Notes: generated by a model not told the origin, from the sequence alone. DNA of 64,000 nucleotides from Cladochytrium replicatum (GCA_025526935.1 JAHLKD010000058.1:62001-126000), one strand, 5' to 3'. Counted from the first letter of the stretch, positions 11,734 through 23,630 are shown. Made by a program: numbers and translations.

Positions 11734-13037
11734 ATGGCCTCTTACACAAAATCGTTGGTTGGATTCGTCAGTGCTTTCTCTCCCAATGCCTGGATGCGCT
11801 CTTCGAGTCGCAGGACTTTACTGGTACCTTCCGCCGCCGTCCTTGTCTGTTATGTAGCCATTGTTCGAGTTTTGCGGTACCGCAATCGCAACAAAATCCG
11901 CCTCCTCGCCGCGCGAGTCCAACAGCGCAAGCTGGATGGCGGCGTGAAACCCCGTAAAAAGGGTGATCCACTCCTGAGCAAAGAAGAGGATGAAATTCTC
12001 AAACTGATGACGTACGACTTCCCTACGCTCTATAACCTCTCTTTTGAGGCAGGTTTTCTGGGATAAATCCATGTCGAAAACCGGCTCAAACAACTCATCT
12101 TTGCAGTTTGCCTTGTTCAAGACATACACCTCTCCGACTATATCTGCACTTTTGCACAAAACCGGCGAGTTCCGTCGCAACGCAGAGAAGCGCGCCGAAG
12201 ATACCAGTTTGCTCCTTCGCGAAGGTCGCGAGAATGCTGGTATCCCGGATCGTTCAAACCCTGCTCTCAGACGAATCAACGAGATACATGCACACTATCG
12301 CATCACGAATGATGACATGCTCTATACGCTTTCATTGTTTATGATGGAGCCTCCGCGCTGGATCTCGATGTACGGATTCCGACCTATTGAAGAAGGTGAA
12401 ATCGAGGTAGATTCACATGATAGACTCCGTTTTGTATTTCGCAGACTTAACAACATCCTAGGCGAATTTCCAGTACCACCGAGCGATGGGAGAGGAAATG
12501 AACATCAAGGATATTCCCGAAACATTTGAAGCTGTCAAAGAGTGGGCAAAGGTAACTCAGCATCACAGCTCAATCGTACAGTCACTTAATGATTTGCTTA
12601 ATGATTGATTTTTACAGGATTACGAAGCCAAACACGTTGTTTACTCCGAGTACAACCGCAAAGTAGCAGACACCTTCACGGACCTTCTGTTAAAATCTTT
12701 CGCAACGTTCCTTCATCCGATGGTCAATCAGATCGTCATGGGAGTTCTTGAGCCAGAGGTCAGGAGTGCGTTTAATTACCCCGATCCAACACCTTTCGTC
12801 TCTTCCCTCGTTCAGGGTACGCTGCGCTTCTCGGGTTGGTTCACTCGTGTTTTCCTTCCACCGCGGATCTTGGACCCTAGACGTACATCGCCCCAAGTGG
12901 GCAAGAATGGGATGTACAGGTCTCTTTGGTCACCTTTCCCTAACAATATGTATGGAATGGGCTACAGGGTCGATGAGCTGGGACCGGCGTTCAAGACAAA
13001 GACTGAGATCGGAGATACCAATGCTCGGTATCAGTAA
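11734..13037 (+). CDS. ER-bound oxygenase, MpaB/latex-clearing type (DUF2236)
   Basis: Four exons join in frame: 11734-12048, 12107-12406, 12474-12551, 12618-13037, giving about 370 residues. The family contains haem-type oxygenases such as fungal MpaB, which cleaves a prenyl chain in mycophenolic acid synthesis; the substrate here is unknown. The N-terminus has one hydrophobic helix (LLVPSAAVLVCYVAIVRVL), consistent with an ER membrane anchor, followed by basic residues. Family features are LALFKTY-type FALFKTYTSPTISALLHKTG, AEKRAEDTSLLL, YRITNDDMLYTLSLFMMEP, EEMNIKDIPETFEAVKEWAK, VVYSEYNRKVADTF and FNYPDPTPFVSSL. The start MASYTKSL is chosen because it directly precedes the helix. Intron 1 is GC-AG. 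The last exon is exactly duplicated downstream, and a broken copy lies upstream. Confidence 0.85.
12049..12106 (+). other. GC-AG intron in the oxygenase gene
   Basis: Exon 1 ends with the codon GAG at 12048 and the intron starts GCAGGT and ends TTGCAG at 12106. Only this GC donor keeps the frame: the GT four bases further on (12053) would put the next exon out of frame. The joined protein reads SFEFALFKTY, which matches the family pattern. Confidence 0.75.
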
Positions 13038-13509
13038 CCTGTGGGCCACTTAATGATTTGCTTAATGATTGATTTTTACAGGATTACGAAGCCAAACACG
13101 TTGTTTACTCCGAGTACAACCGCAAAGTAGCAGACACCTTCACGGACCTTCTGTTAAAATCTTTCGCAACGTTCCTTCATCCGATGGTCAATCAGATCGT
13201 CATGGGAGTTCTTGAGCCAGAGGTCAGGAGTGCGTTTAATTACCCCGATCCAACACCTTTCGTCTCTTCCCTCGTTCAGGGTACGCTGCGCTTCTCGGGT
13301 TGGTTCACTCGTGTTTTCCTTCCACCGCGGATCTTGGACCCTAGACGTACATCGCCCCAAGTGGGCAAGAATGGGATGTACAGGTCTCTTTGGTCACCTT
13401 TCCCTAACAATATGTATGGAATGGGCTACAGGGTCGATGAGCTGGGACCGGCGTTCAAGACAAAGACTGAGATCGGAGATACCAATGCTCGGTATCAGTA
13501 ACCTGTGGG
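12583..13509 (+). repeat. Perfect 463-bp tandem duplication
   Basis: Bases 12583-13045 recur at 13047-13509 with no difference that I can see (offset 464). The unit runs from the end of intron 3 (CACTTAATGATTTGC) through the whole last exon of the oxygenase to just past its stop codon (ACCTGTGGG). The second copy is an orphan exon with an acceptor site but no start. It is either very recent or an assembly artefact. Confidence 0.95.
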
Positions 13510-13649
13510 GACAGTGAAAGATTCGGTGTTCCCTCACAAACATGACGATTGACATGAACAGCGCGTCAAACTATGGGACCTATTCAGTTCAATTGTGCGT
13601 TAATGCTCACGGAATAAAGTCCAGAACTATGGTGTTCCCGGCAGGGTAG

Positions 13650-16208
13650 GCATACCTCGATGTTCATTAAAATAGTTAAGGCCCAAATACGGCATCACGG
13701 GTGCATCGGCAGATTTCTGGCGTATGGATTCTAGCGACGCGCGCGGTATGTCTTAAAGGATCCTAGAATACGGAAACAGTCCGTTTCAAGTGTTTTTTGG
13801 GTCGTATTATAATGTGCAAATACCTTCGTTTGAAGCCAGATGGTTCAAACTTGTCAACACATCCCAGCACTTTTTCGGTAGCGCTTTCCAAGTCTTCTTC
13901 AGCCTCGCAAAAGCGCCGACATTCACCCCGCGACAATCTGAAACACCGTCGAGAAGTTATTCCACCCCACACAAAGGTGCGCGATATAAATCCTCCGCGT
14001 CGGTATCGTCACACGATTCCTGATCCTGTGCTCTCTGACGATTTCCGAGGCAACCCCGAAACGGTTAAACCACTTGATCGGCGGGATCAAGTTTGGCGCG
14101 TGCACATTTCCACTCGTTTTATCGTTCCACTTCCGGCAGAACAGCTGGACACGTTGGAAACGCGTCTGTTCAACAATCGTGAGTTGTCGTGCGAGGAAGT
14201 CAGGCTCGAGTTCCGCTGCGATTGAGGGTGTCAGGCCGGAAGTCAGGATACGGTGGAGGGAGGGTGTTCGGCTGCGTCTGAATATGGTTGCTCTGATTGA
14301 AGACTCTCCAGTGCTGTGTGCGGACGACGCGGACTCGGCGCGAGAGTGGTCTTTGCCCCGGCGACTGGTCGGGCAAGAGCACACCAGCGGAATCCGAGTT
14401 CAACGATTTTTGTGATACGCGGACATTGTAGTCGTCCATGCTGACTGGCGGGACATTCTGGAGTTCCAAAAGTATCGCATTTTGACGATGGGCTGAAGAG
14501 ATCGGAGCAAAAAGAAGATTGGCTGCTCGTGTGACGGAGGTCATATTCGGTAGTGTTGATGTCGTCTTGGCTCACTTTACGTGGTGGGTCGTTGTCGAGA
14601 AGAGATGTGCGGTTCGGGGGCGTTCGTACGGAGATAGTCGCAACAGACAGCGGAGATAAATTTTCTCTCCTCGGACTGTTTGTTCAGTTCGAGTTGGTAT
14701 GGCGATTGCAAGGGGTTGTCGGCCGTTGTTTGGGTACGAGTTGCTGTTGTCAACACTACCTTGTCCGACAAACGAGGATCCTGAATGCAGTCGGTTCTGC
14801 GCGCGTGAGACGAGTTTCAATTTGGTATCGAGGTTCTCTCGCAACGACTCTCCAAACACTGCTCGTTTTAGGCCCCTCATTACATGCGTATCAAGAAACA
14901 GGCACAAGATCTCATGTGAGCAAGGGTTCTGCAGAAAGTCTTCCAGGTGATGCTCGACCCACTTCTTGAACACATTTAGCGTTCGAAGCTGCAGGCACTG
15001 ATCCCGTTGCACTCCAGCACCGGGATCGCTCATCTGGGACTACAATGTCCCGGACTTCCCTTTCCCCTTCTCATCGTCCTTCCTCGAAAAGTAAGCCGAT
15101 TCAGCACCACCCGCACGCATGGATTTAGAGCTCTCCTGTTTTGCCGAACTCTCGCTGAACTCAAGGTACCTCACAATAAGCAGCCTCTCAACGTCCACCG
15201 CGACGCAAAGTACCTGTACGTCCTCATCAATCAAAAAAGTATGATCGACCGTCCCCTCCGACGAAAGCAACGACACCAGTCCCAGCACCGGTGCCGATTT
15301 CACCACCTTTCTTCCCTCAACCTCCTCCGTCACAATCGAGAACGGATCCACGTTCATCGCGATTCCAGATCCATACACTTTATCCGCCGCCACAGTGCTG
15401 CTGCTCACACCGACCTCCTCGCTCCCCGGGCGGAGATCCAAAGACCCCAAAGCGCGGGGACAACAAGCCCCGCGATCCCGCCATCTTTTCGATTCTGATG
15501 CAGGTGTCGTGAGTCGAGCGATATCATTGAGTTCTGGAGATGCTCGAGGGATTGGTACTGCACCTGAGATTTCGAGGTGGGAAGGTGGTCGGTGAGACTC
15601 GTGAGTGTGCCGTGGATCGTGTTCTGGCGGTACTCTTCGGTTATGCGTGTGAGTGTCGGGACCTGGTCTCTTATCAGCGTAGGGAGCTCAGCGGACCACT
15701 CTCGCTTGTGTGCTGAGAATCCAATGGGAGGCACAGACGCCGACGATCGGGTGGTTCATCTCGTAGGTTTTCCTTATGTCCTCGGGTTCCGTGATCGACC
15801 GCACGGCTTCCAAAAGCGGCGCGAAGGAAGGAACGGATGTCCCGCTTGGATTCTGGAGCCGTGAGTCCACGTTAAACGTCATCGGTTTGAAAAACATGGT
15901 CTCGCATTCACCAGGTTCGCAACACCACCATGATGCCGGACGTTCACACCGGTTCTCCCCTGCTCTCGCATGTCCGCTATCGAGTTCTGAATTTTCCCCG
16001 TGACTCAACGATGCCAGCTTAGACGCTTCGCTTGTGTCACAAATAATTCATCACGAGACTTTGATTTGTCAGATCCAAGTCTGGGTGCGCTGCTCGGTTT
16101 CTGCTGTTCGTAGGAGTAATTTGTGCCGATTGATGCGCTTGCATGTGGTGTATTTTGAGCCATGTAGCTCAAGCTTGCAGTGCTGGCGCTTCGACTTCGT
16201 ATTCCCAA
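13650..16208 (-). pseudogene. RasGEF (CDC25-homology) protein, frame-broken and probably lacking its end
   Basis: Guanine-nucleotide exchange factors of this family activate Ras/Rap GTPases. Reading from 16208 the N-terminus is Ser-rich (MGIRSRSASTASLSYMAQNT). A RasGEF_N-like segment at about 15000-14800 reads LRTLNVFKKWVEHHLEDFLQ and LCLFLDTHVMRGLKRAVFGE. The catalytic domain follows at about 14240-13790: ELEPDFLARQLTIVEQTRFQ, VHAPNLIPPIKWFNRFG, RIYIAHLCVGWNNFSTVFQI, then RLKKTWKALPKKCWDVL. PVMPYLGL near 13690 fits the next core strand. Several frame changes (near 16030, 15440 and at catalytic-domain boundaries) lack convincing introns, and the C-terminal end is not found before the oxygenase duplication at 13.5 kb. 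It could be a spliced gene with sequence errors. Confidence 0.6.
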
Positions 16209-16256
16209 CCAAATCCGCTATCTATCCCCATTTCCCACGCTTTCTCCTAAATTTCA

Positions 16257-16960
16257 ATGTCCGTTCCTCCTCCCGTCACTGACGATCCCCCAGAGAGTCT
16301 CCGCCGCCCCTCGCCTCCTCCTCCCCACCAAGAACCCGTCCAATCGACTGAATCGACTCAATCGACTCAATCCCCGTCCTCGTCGGCGTCGCCCTCAACA
16401 AACCCCGCCGCTCCATCCACTCCGCCGCACCAACCAGCCGCACAACCAACCACAACCGCGACCCCACCGTCCCCCTCCGCCCTGCGAAAACGCACTCCTG
16501 CAGATTTCAAATTCGGCCGCACCTTAGGCGAAGGCTCCTACTCGACCGTCGTGCTAGCGCACGAACCCTCCACATCGCGCACCTACGCCGTCAAGATCCT
16601 CGACAAAAAGCACATTGTCCGCGAGAAAAAGATCAAGTATGTCAACATTGAAAAGGACGTCTTGAACAGGATGGCGCACTCGTTCGTCGTGAGGCTGTAC
16701 TACACGTTCCAGGACCGGGACTCATTGTATTTCGTGCTCGAGTATGCGGAGCACGGGGATTTGCTGGGCTTGGTGAGGAGGTGTGCGCTGGGGCCGGCGG
16801 GCGGGGGAGGCGTCGGGATCGAGGTTGCGAGGTTTTATCTGGGACAGTTGGTTGAGGCTGTCGAGTATTTGCATTCGAACAGGGTGATACACAGGGATCT
16901 CAAGCCCGAGGTGAGACGTTAAACATCTTGCAAAGACGTTTTCATATGCTCAACATAATC

Positions 16961-17023
<63 letters not shown>

Positions 17024-18341
17024 TAGAACATCTTGCTTGACTCGAAGTTCCACATCAAGGTAATCCTAAATTCCTGTTCTGTCCAAGTGCATGCTCACGA
17101 GTCTTTTCAACAAGGTGACCGATTTCGGCTCCGCCAAGATTCTTGACCAATCCTCCGAACCCGCTCCTACTGCAGCCACCCCCTCGCCCTCCCGACGCAA
17201 CTCGTTCGTGGGTACGGCAGAATACTGCTCCCCCGAGCTCCTCAACGACCGCGCGGCGTCCGAAGCCTCTGACGTCTGGGCGCTTGGCTGCATTCTCTTC
17301 CAGTTGTTGACCTCCCGCCCACCCTTCAAAGCAGGCAATGAGTACCAAACCTTCCAGAAGATCCTCAAGCTCGAGTACGGGTTCCCGCCCGGGTTTCACG
17401 AACCTGCTCGTGATCTCGTGGAGCGGATATTAGTTCTGAAGCCCGAGTCTCGGTTAACTTCGCGGGAGGTCAGGCACCATGCGTTTTTCGACGGGTTTGA
17501 TTTCGAGGGTTTGGAGAAGCGGGATGCGCCTGAGAGCGTTGTGCGGGCGATGGTCGGGTATGTGTTTGAAGACGATGGGTTTGGATTGCACAATGGGAGC
17601 AGCACGGACGTGTATGGGCTCCCGAATCTGGTTGGTAGCGCGGGTATGACGTCGGTGCTTTCAGATGATTCGTTGGGTGCGCCGCCGACGGAGATTGCAT
17701 TGCCAAATTCAGCGAGCGAGATTTCAGTGCCGCATACAGTTGGTGCACCAACTGAGATTGTAGAGCCGCATGCAACAGAGATTGCAGCAGCAGCAGTAGT
17801 GCCTCATACGCCGCCGGCCACACACGCCGAACTCTCCAGAACCCCATCTCCGCAATCGATCAATCCGACTCCACAAGCGTCGAGGGTCACCTCACCATCT
17901 GGTCCGCCGAATGCCGCCACCCCAGCCTCGCTCGCAGCGTTCCTCCGCCCGAACGAGTCTGTCCTCCGGCAAGGTGCTGTGACCCGTCGTTCGGCGATCT
18001 TTGGGAAACGCATGAAACTCACCCTCGTGCTGACCTCGCTCCCGCGGCTCCTCCTCTTCGACCCAACTTTGTCCTCCGAATCGCTCGGTACGTCGTCGGG
18101 ACGCGGCACGCCGACGGTCGAGCCCGGAGCGGTCGAGAGTGGACAGCTCGGCGGGGTGGTGAAGCAGGTTGAGCTGGGCGGCGGGGCGTGGGTTGGACTC
18201 GAGAGCAAGGATGAGAAGCATTTCGGGGTGACAGTGAAGGGGTTTGCAGGGATCGGCAAGTCCTATGTTTTTGAGAGTGCGGATGCGCTTGAGTGGGTTG
18301 GAGTGTTGAGGGGGTTGGAGAGTGCGCCGAAAGCGCGGTGA
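16257..18341 (+). CDS. PDK1-type protein kinase with C-terminal PH domain
   Basis: 3-phosphoinositide-dependent kinase 1 (yeast Pkh1/2 relatives) phosphorylates the activation loop of AGC kinases at membranes. Exons are 16257-16910, 17027-17059 and 17115-18341, about 637 residues. A Pro/Ser/Thr-rich N-terminus leads into the kinase: DFKFGRTLGEGSYSTVVLAH (Gly loop), AVKILDKKHIV (Lys), HRDLKPE-NILLDSKFHIK (catalytic loop), TDFGSAKIL (DFG), NSFVGTAEYCSPELL (the SFVGTAEY-type activation loop of PDK1), DVWALGCILFQLL and PFKAGNEYQTFQKILKLEYG. A low-complexity linker of about 200 residues precedes the PH-type domain (VLRQGAVTRRSAIFGKRMKL, YVFESADALEWVGVL). The 33-nt middle exon encodes just NILLDSKFHIK and is preceded by a (TG)n tract. 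Confidence 0.92.
16970..17020 (+). repeat. (TG)n microsatellite in PDK1 intron 1
   Basis: About 25 uninterrupted TG units fill the 3' half of the 116-nt first intron and end 6 bases before the acceptor AG. Its length is likely to vary between strains. Confidence 0.95.
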
Positions 18342-19776
18342 GGGGGTGTGATTTTTCCATTGCACATATGATAGATTGATTTATCTGTTTCATTCAATTT
18401 ACGAGTGCTTGTTCCAGTAAAGACGCTACTCTACGCAGCCAGCAACACCACCCATACCCACACACTTCAAACCCCGAGCTGTCCCTATTGCTTCCAACCT
18501 GCACCGTTTGTTAAGATGAAAAGCGAAATACAAAATGGGAGGATATTCGGGGGAGGCCCGGATTTTAGGTTGATGGAAAAGTGGCTCCCCGAGAGCATCG
18601 GCCAGCGTTGGCAAGCTGCAGCATCTTGGTCTACACGAGGGGTAGTTTCCTGCGAGCTTCTCTTACCTCGCGCACTCCAATCTCTGAGAGTTAACGTTAG
18701 GAAACGGCCGCAGTGTGGTGCACGGTTTAACATGGGGTATCTTCTCCATGGTTGATGTTTCTCAATCAACCCAAACCCACTGTTGAAACAGAATTCTCTG
18801 GTCCCCAGAGTGTGTAAGAGTCTGGGAACCAGGCTGAACCCACCTTCTCCCTTGTTCCCTCATGAATGAAACTCGGGTCGACTACACTGCCCTAGCTCCA
18901 TGTTTGCCAGATCCCTCCCACCAACCATGGATGGTATCGGTAGGGCGTTAGATAATGAGGAGAGTGTGTTTGCAGCAACTTGCTCGCGAAGGAAAATGGT
19001 GCCAGAAGACAAAGAAGACAAGGTGCTCCAAACACTCCAGCACACAGGCCTATCTTCCCGACGAACCAGCTCATATTCATGTCTCCCGTCCTCGGGCCGT
19101 GTACTCCGAATTGACCTCTTCGAACAACCCACGGCTCCCACATCAGATTGATGATGGGACGATGGCCAAGAAACCGATTGCTTCCAGAAATCGTTGGTAA
19201 GAAAAAACGAGCTCCAATTTCAAGAATATAAGAACACTTTTCGGAAACAAGGTGCATTTCTCATGCACTACTATACACCCGCTTGCGTCAACTGTGCACT
19301 TAACAGTTTTCGCAATTGTTACGGTAGGTAGCATTTTGAGCATGCAGTCTTTTGCAAATAGTACAGACTCTCTCGGCTGTTGGTGTGGTATTGCCCGAGT
19401 CTGGGCAAATGGGTGAGCGTGAGAGTTGGGTTGCTTGTGTGCCCTTGCCAGGGATGTCGGGGAACCGGCAACTTCGATGGTATACTGGCCCTGCTAGTCC
19501 GGATGTGTGGACTGATTGTGTGATGATACACCCTGCTCCTACGTGGCAGAGAATGTTATGCCACAACGGCGACAGACATTCAGGGATCGAATGGACAATA
19601 GATCATGTGTTTTTGAAGTCACTTTTCGATAGAGAGGCCCCAACATGAGCAAATAAGTGTAAGCAACGAAAGATTATAGCCCAGATTTACAGCAAAACAA
19701 GATTTGGACGCAGAAAGTAGAACCAGAGGGACCAAAATTGATCTCGGTTCACCACCAACCTTCTTTCTTCCCACGT
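18342..19776. other. Intergenic, no gene seen
   Basis: This 1.4-kb stretch lies between the 3' ends of the convergent PDK1 and acyl-CoA synthetase genes. Open frames on either strand show no recognisable motif. Confidence 0.5.
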
Positions 19777-22197
19777 CTACTTTGTAAGCTCTGCGTACAT
19801 CTCGGCAATCTGAGTTTCATAGTACTTCTTCGCTTCGTGTCTGATCAAACCAATAATCAGCAAAGTCGCTCTTCACAGCTTTTAATTCATAACTCACCGC
19901 TTCAGCTTGAACGACGGGGTAAGCAACCCGTTGTCCATTGAGAACTCTTTCGTGTCAAGGTATACTGCCTTCACGTTCTCAAAGCCCTTGAGATCGTTCT
20001 TCTTTCCAAAGTCCTCGAGTACCTTGCAGTACGCCTTGCGCACCGCAGGGTCCGCAGCGTGCTTCGCGAAACCTTTGCCCTCGCCAAACTTGCCGTCGGC
20101 CCATTTCAAAAACGCCTCTTCGTCAGGCACAATGATTCCGACGAGCTGTGACTGCAACGAGTCGCCGTACACGAAAGCCTGGGCAACGAGTTCGTGCTTG
20201 ACGTACACGAGCTCGATCTTCTCCGGTGCAATGTACTCGCCCTGCGCGAGCTTGAAGATGTTCTTGACACGGTCGACGATCTGGAGACGGCCCTTGGCGT
20301 CCCACTGCCCAATGTCACCGGTCCTGAGCCAGCCGTCGGCAGTGAAGGCCTCGGCGGTCTTCTCGGGGGCATTGTAGTATCCGGAGAAAACGTTCGAGCC
20401 TTTAAGCGAGATCTCGCCGCGGGGGAAGGGTTGATCCTTCGAGGTGTAGCCCATCCCAGGAACATCGAGGAGCTTAACCTGGAGGCAGGGAAGGGGCACA
20501 CCGACGTGACCAGACTGAAGGTCGTGGCGGTCGGTGACGGTGATAGCAGCGCAGGTCTCGGTCTGTCCGTAACTACACACCAAATGCGTAACTAAACATG
20601 AATTCGACCTCACACTTATCCTTACTTATCCTTACCCTTCGTGAAACTCTGACGAGAAGCAGATACGTAAGAAGTCGACGACATCAGCAGAGATCGGCGC
20701 AGCACCCGAGAACATCAATTTGACACGTCCTCCCAACCTCGCCCTCACGTTTCCAAACACCAATCGATCCCACAAGAAGTGTGTAAAAGCTCCCGAGGCA
20801 AGGCCCTTCTTCTTTGCGGCGAAAGCAGTGTTGAAAAGGTACAAGGCGAGACCACCCTTAGCGTTTACGCTGGCCAGAACCTTGTCGTAAATCCTGTTGT
20901 AGAGACGGGGAACTGATGCAAAAATAGTGGGCTTGAGGACCGCCACGTCGTCGAGGAGTTTAAGGGTATCTCCTTGGTAGAAACCGGCACGACCACCGAC
21001 GTGCATGACAATTATGAAGATTTCACGCTCGAAAATGTGGGCGAGTGGGAGGTATGAAATGTGGCAATCGTCCTTGTTCAATGGGATAATCTTTCCACGT
21101 CCCATAAGTGCCATAATTGAGCCAGGGAACCCAAGCATTTGACGGTGGGTCATCACTACACCCTTGGGGAGTCCTGGAGTAATAAGATCGAACAATTTAG
21201 ATAGATTCTTGTATACTGTTACGATTCACTTACCAGTGGTTCCGGAGGTATAGCAAATAGTCGCGACATCCTCGGAACCAGCAGACGTGGCATCGACGGG
21301 CTTTGTATGCCCTTCCTTCTCCGCCTCATCAAGACCAACAACCTTAATCTCCGCACCGGATTGGACAAGAGCGTCGTCTGCGCCATCCATCACAATAATC
21401 GCCTTCAAGGTGGGGATTTTATCGCGCATGCCCAGGAGCACCTTTGCCTTGTCCTTGGTGGCGACACAAACGGACATCTCGGTCTGGGTAATGATGTACT
21501 CGATGGCTTCAACACCGAGGGTGTCGTAGAGCGGAACGGTAACAAGGTTGAGGTAGAAGCAGGATTGTTCTGCAATGACCTGAACGAAATAAAGAAAATG
21601 AGTGTCATGAGAAATAGGCAGTATCGAGCTGAATCCCAAACTGGCCGCGTTTTTGAAATACACGATATCTTCATGTTCCTCCACTTCTCCCGCAGGATTC
21701 ATTCACTCACCCATTCGGGACGGTTGATAGAGAACAACCCAATGTTGGCTTTCTGCTCCAGTCCCAGTAGTTTGAAGTAAGCCGCGAGGTCCTTCACGCG
21801 TTCGAAGACCTCGTTGTAGGTCTGCCAGACGTACGGACCGGCCTCTCCGTTGATAATTGGACGAACGCCCATGAAAGGTTCGTTTCCTGTGATTGCAAAG
21901 CCCAGTGACGTAAGATTCTGCGTTCTCACACAAAATACACAAAATGGTGTTCGGCTGTTGACATACCGGCAATCTTGAGGGCGCGAAGGAAGTTCTCGTA
22001 GATGGAGGTGACACCTGGAAGCATGTCGACCTGCGGGTCCTTTGCGAAGAGGGCCGCTTTCCTTGGCTGAGTGAGGGACAAAAAGTGAGCGCTGGTGTAA
22101 ACCGAGAGTGATTATGCAAGAGGAAACGCACCTTTCCCTCGCCGGGAACATCGGGGGCATCTGCGACCTCGACGGTGTACTGCGTGGGTTTGCTCAT
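19777..22197 (-). CDS. Long-chain acyl-CoA synthetase (fatty acid-CoA ligase)
   Basis: Activates long-chain fatty acids to acyl-CoA with ATP for beta-oxidation and lipid synthesis, usually on ER, peroxisome or lipid droplet membranes. Start MSKPTQYTVEVADAPDVPG at 22197. Exons continue through GVTSIYENFLRALKIAG, NEPFMGVRPIINGEAGPYVW, the AMP-binding motif ICYTSGTTG-LPKGVVMTH (split by an intron within the Gly codon), ISYLPLAHIFEREIF, LMFSGAAPISADVVDFLRIC, YGQTETCAA and the core DGWLRTGDIGQWDAKGRLQI followed by VDRVKNIFKLAQGEYIAPEK. The last short exon is found beyond a GTGAGT intron: LKR-HEAKKYYETQIAEMYAEL then TK and stop at 19777-19779. All motifs of the family are intact. It is convergent with PDK1. 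Confidence 0.93.
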
Positions 22198-22900
22198 GTC
22201 GGGAAGGAGTTCCGTTTCGGTTTCGGTTGGTGGAAGAACTCAGAAATTAGAAAATAAGAAAATTAGAAAAGCAGAAAATTAGAAAATTAGAAAATTGGAG
22301 CTGGGCGGGTTGCGCGCGTGATGCCAATCACACGGTGACATTAAGTTTTTGGGTTCCCAATATGGACAATGCGGGGATGACGGTGGTGGGTGGTGTTTGG
22401 AGGGAGGATAGGTGCTCATCAATGAACCAGACATGACTCTCTGTCCCTCTGTTGATGCAATCACAAGAATGGATCGTGAGACGGAAAAAACCAAGGTCCG
22501 CACGTGTGCATAATGGAAGGGAAAGGTCGAGAATGACATCGATCGTGGATGGATGAATATGTGCCAGGCAAAGGAACATTTACCACAACAAATTAGCGTG
22601 CCGCTACCTTAAGCCCTCCCATCGAGTCAGGATCTCACTACAACCATCAAAACTTTGTTCTTACATAGAAAACCAAATGAAATCACGAAAAGTGGACCAA
22701 GCTTGCTCTTTGTTACTTATCACTAATTTTCATGCCTCTGAACAATGTCACACTCCGCTTTCTTGAAGAAGCTATACGTTGCTTTGATCGGCACTTCCAA
22801 GATCTCAGTGGAGTCGCACTCGACTGGCGCACTCCCACCAGCCTGAAAGCTCGAGTTTTGGTTCAGATATGCTTACCCCAGACTACGCGCAGCTTGAAAT
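22198..22900. other. Promoter-side intergenic DNA of the acyl-CoA synthetase
   Basis: Contains an A-rich satellite next to the start codon (22241-22298). No coding motif is seen up to about 22900. Confidence 0.5.
22241..22298 (+). repeat. AAAATTAG-type short tandem repeat
   Basis: About seven imperfect units of GAAAATTA/GAAAATAA lie 45-100 bases upstream of the acyl-CoA synthetase ATG (which is on the minus strand). On the coding strand this is a T-rich promoter or 5'UTR tract. Confidence 0.8.
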
Positions 22901-23399
22901 GCAACTCTATCTGATGCTTAGATGTCAAAGTCCTTCTTGTTTGAGAAGACTGGGGTGTCAGGCACGGGGATTGCTGACGAAGACGGATTACGTGAGTCAC
23001 AACCAAAACAAAAGTTCAACAGCGAGTCAAAATGTAGAGATGATGTTTCTATGGCACGCCGTTTGTACATATGACAATATCATATAAGCGGCTGCCAAGT
23101 TTCTTGGTCACCGGGGAATTAAACATTTATTTTTATAAACGAAGTATTAAAATACATTCTTTTCTAAAAAATAACCTTACCGTGCCATCCGTGGAAAATT
23201 TGTTGTGTTGTTGGACTTAAAAACTCGCACTCCATCTCGATACCACTGCGAAAATGGGTGCCTCCACATTCGAATGTTATCCCGCTTGATACATACGGAA
23301 GTTTTCTTTTCTTGTTGCCGTTTAAGACCAACTATTCAACCAGATCCATTCTTACCACCTTGCCACCAAGTATCCTCACTTCACCCGATCAAACTGAAC

Positions 23400-23630
23400 A
23401 TGTACAAGGTGACTCTGTTCTTCCTCGTTTCCCTCCTCATCACTCTATTTGCCCAGGACGAGATCCTTCTTCCTCCTGGCAAAACCATCCTTTCAAAGCC
23501 TTCCGCGCTTTCGTGTCGTGACGGCATCTGGAGTTTCGCTGGCCCCGAGTTCGAGCCCTACCCCCTCGACTCCGCAGGCAGATCAGGAACTCGACCAACC
23601 CGAGAGAAATGCGTTCCAGTTCTTATATGA
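23400..23630 (+). CDS. Small putative secreted protein or first exon
   Basis: The 76-codon frame starts MYKVTLFFLVSLLITLFAQD, a typical signal peptide with a hydrophobic core and a small residue near a plausible cleavage site. The rest is Pro/Ser-rich and matches no family I know. An overlapping frame just before the stop reads NAFQFLYEKTEVSGTGLIEA. A near-identical phrase, SFLFEKTGVSGTGIADEDGL, occurs at about 22925-22990, so the region may hold two decayed or spliced copies of one gene. The relation to the PAP2-like piece at 24.2 kb is unknown. It could be a pseudogene. Confidence 0.35.
   Translation: MYKVTLFFLVSLLITLFAQDEILLPPGKTILSKPSALSCRDGIWSFAGPEFEPYPLDSAGRSGTRPTREKCVPVLI

Noticed and set aside
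13763-14023. Plus-strand open frames over the RasGEF catalytic region
   Set aside because: They are shadows; the minus strand encodes recognisable RasGEF motifs.
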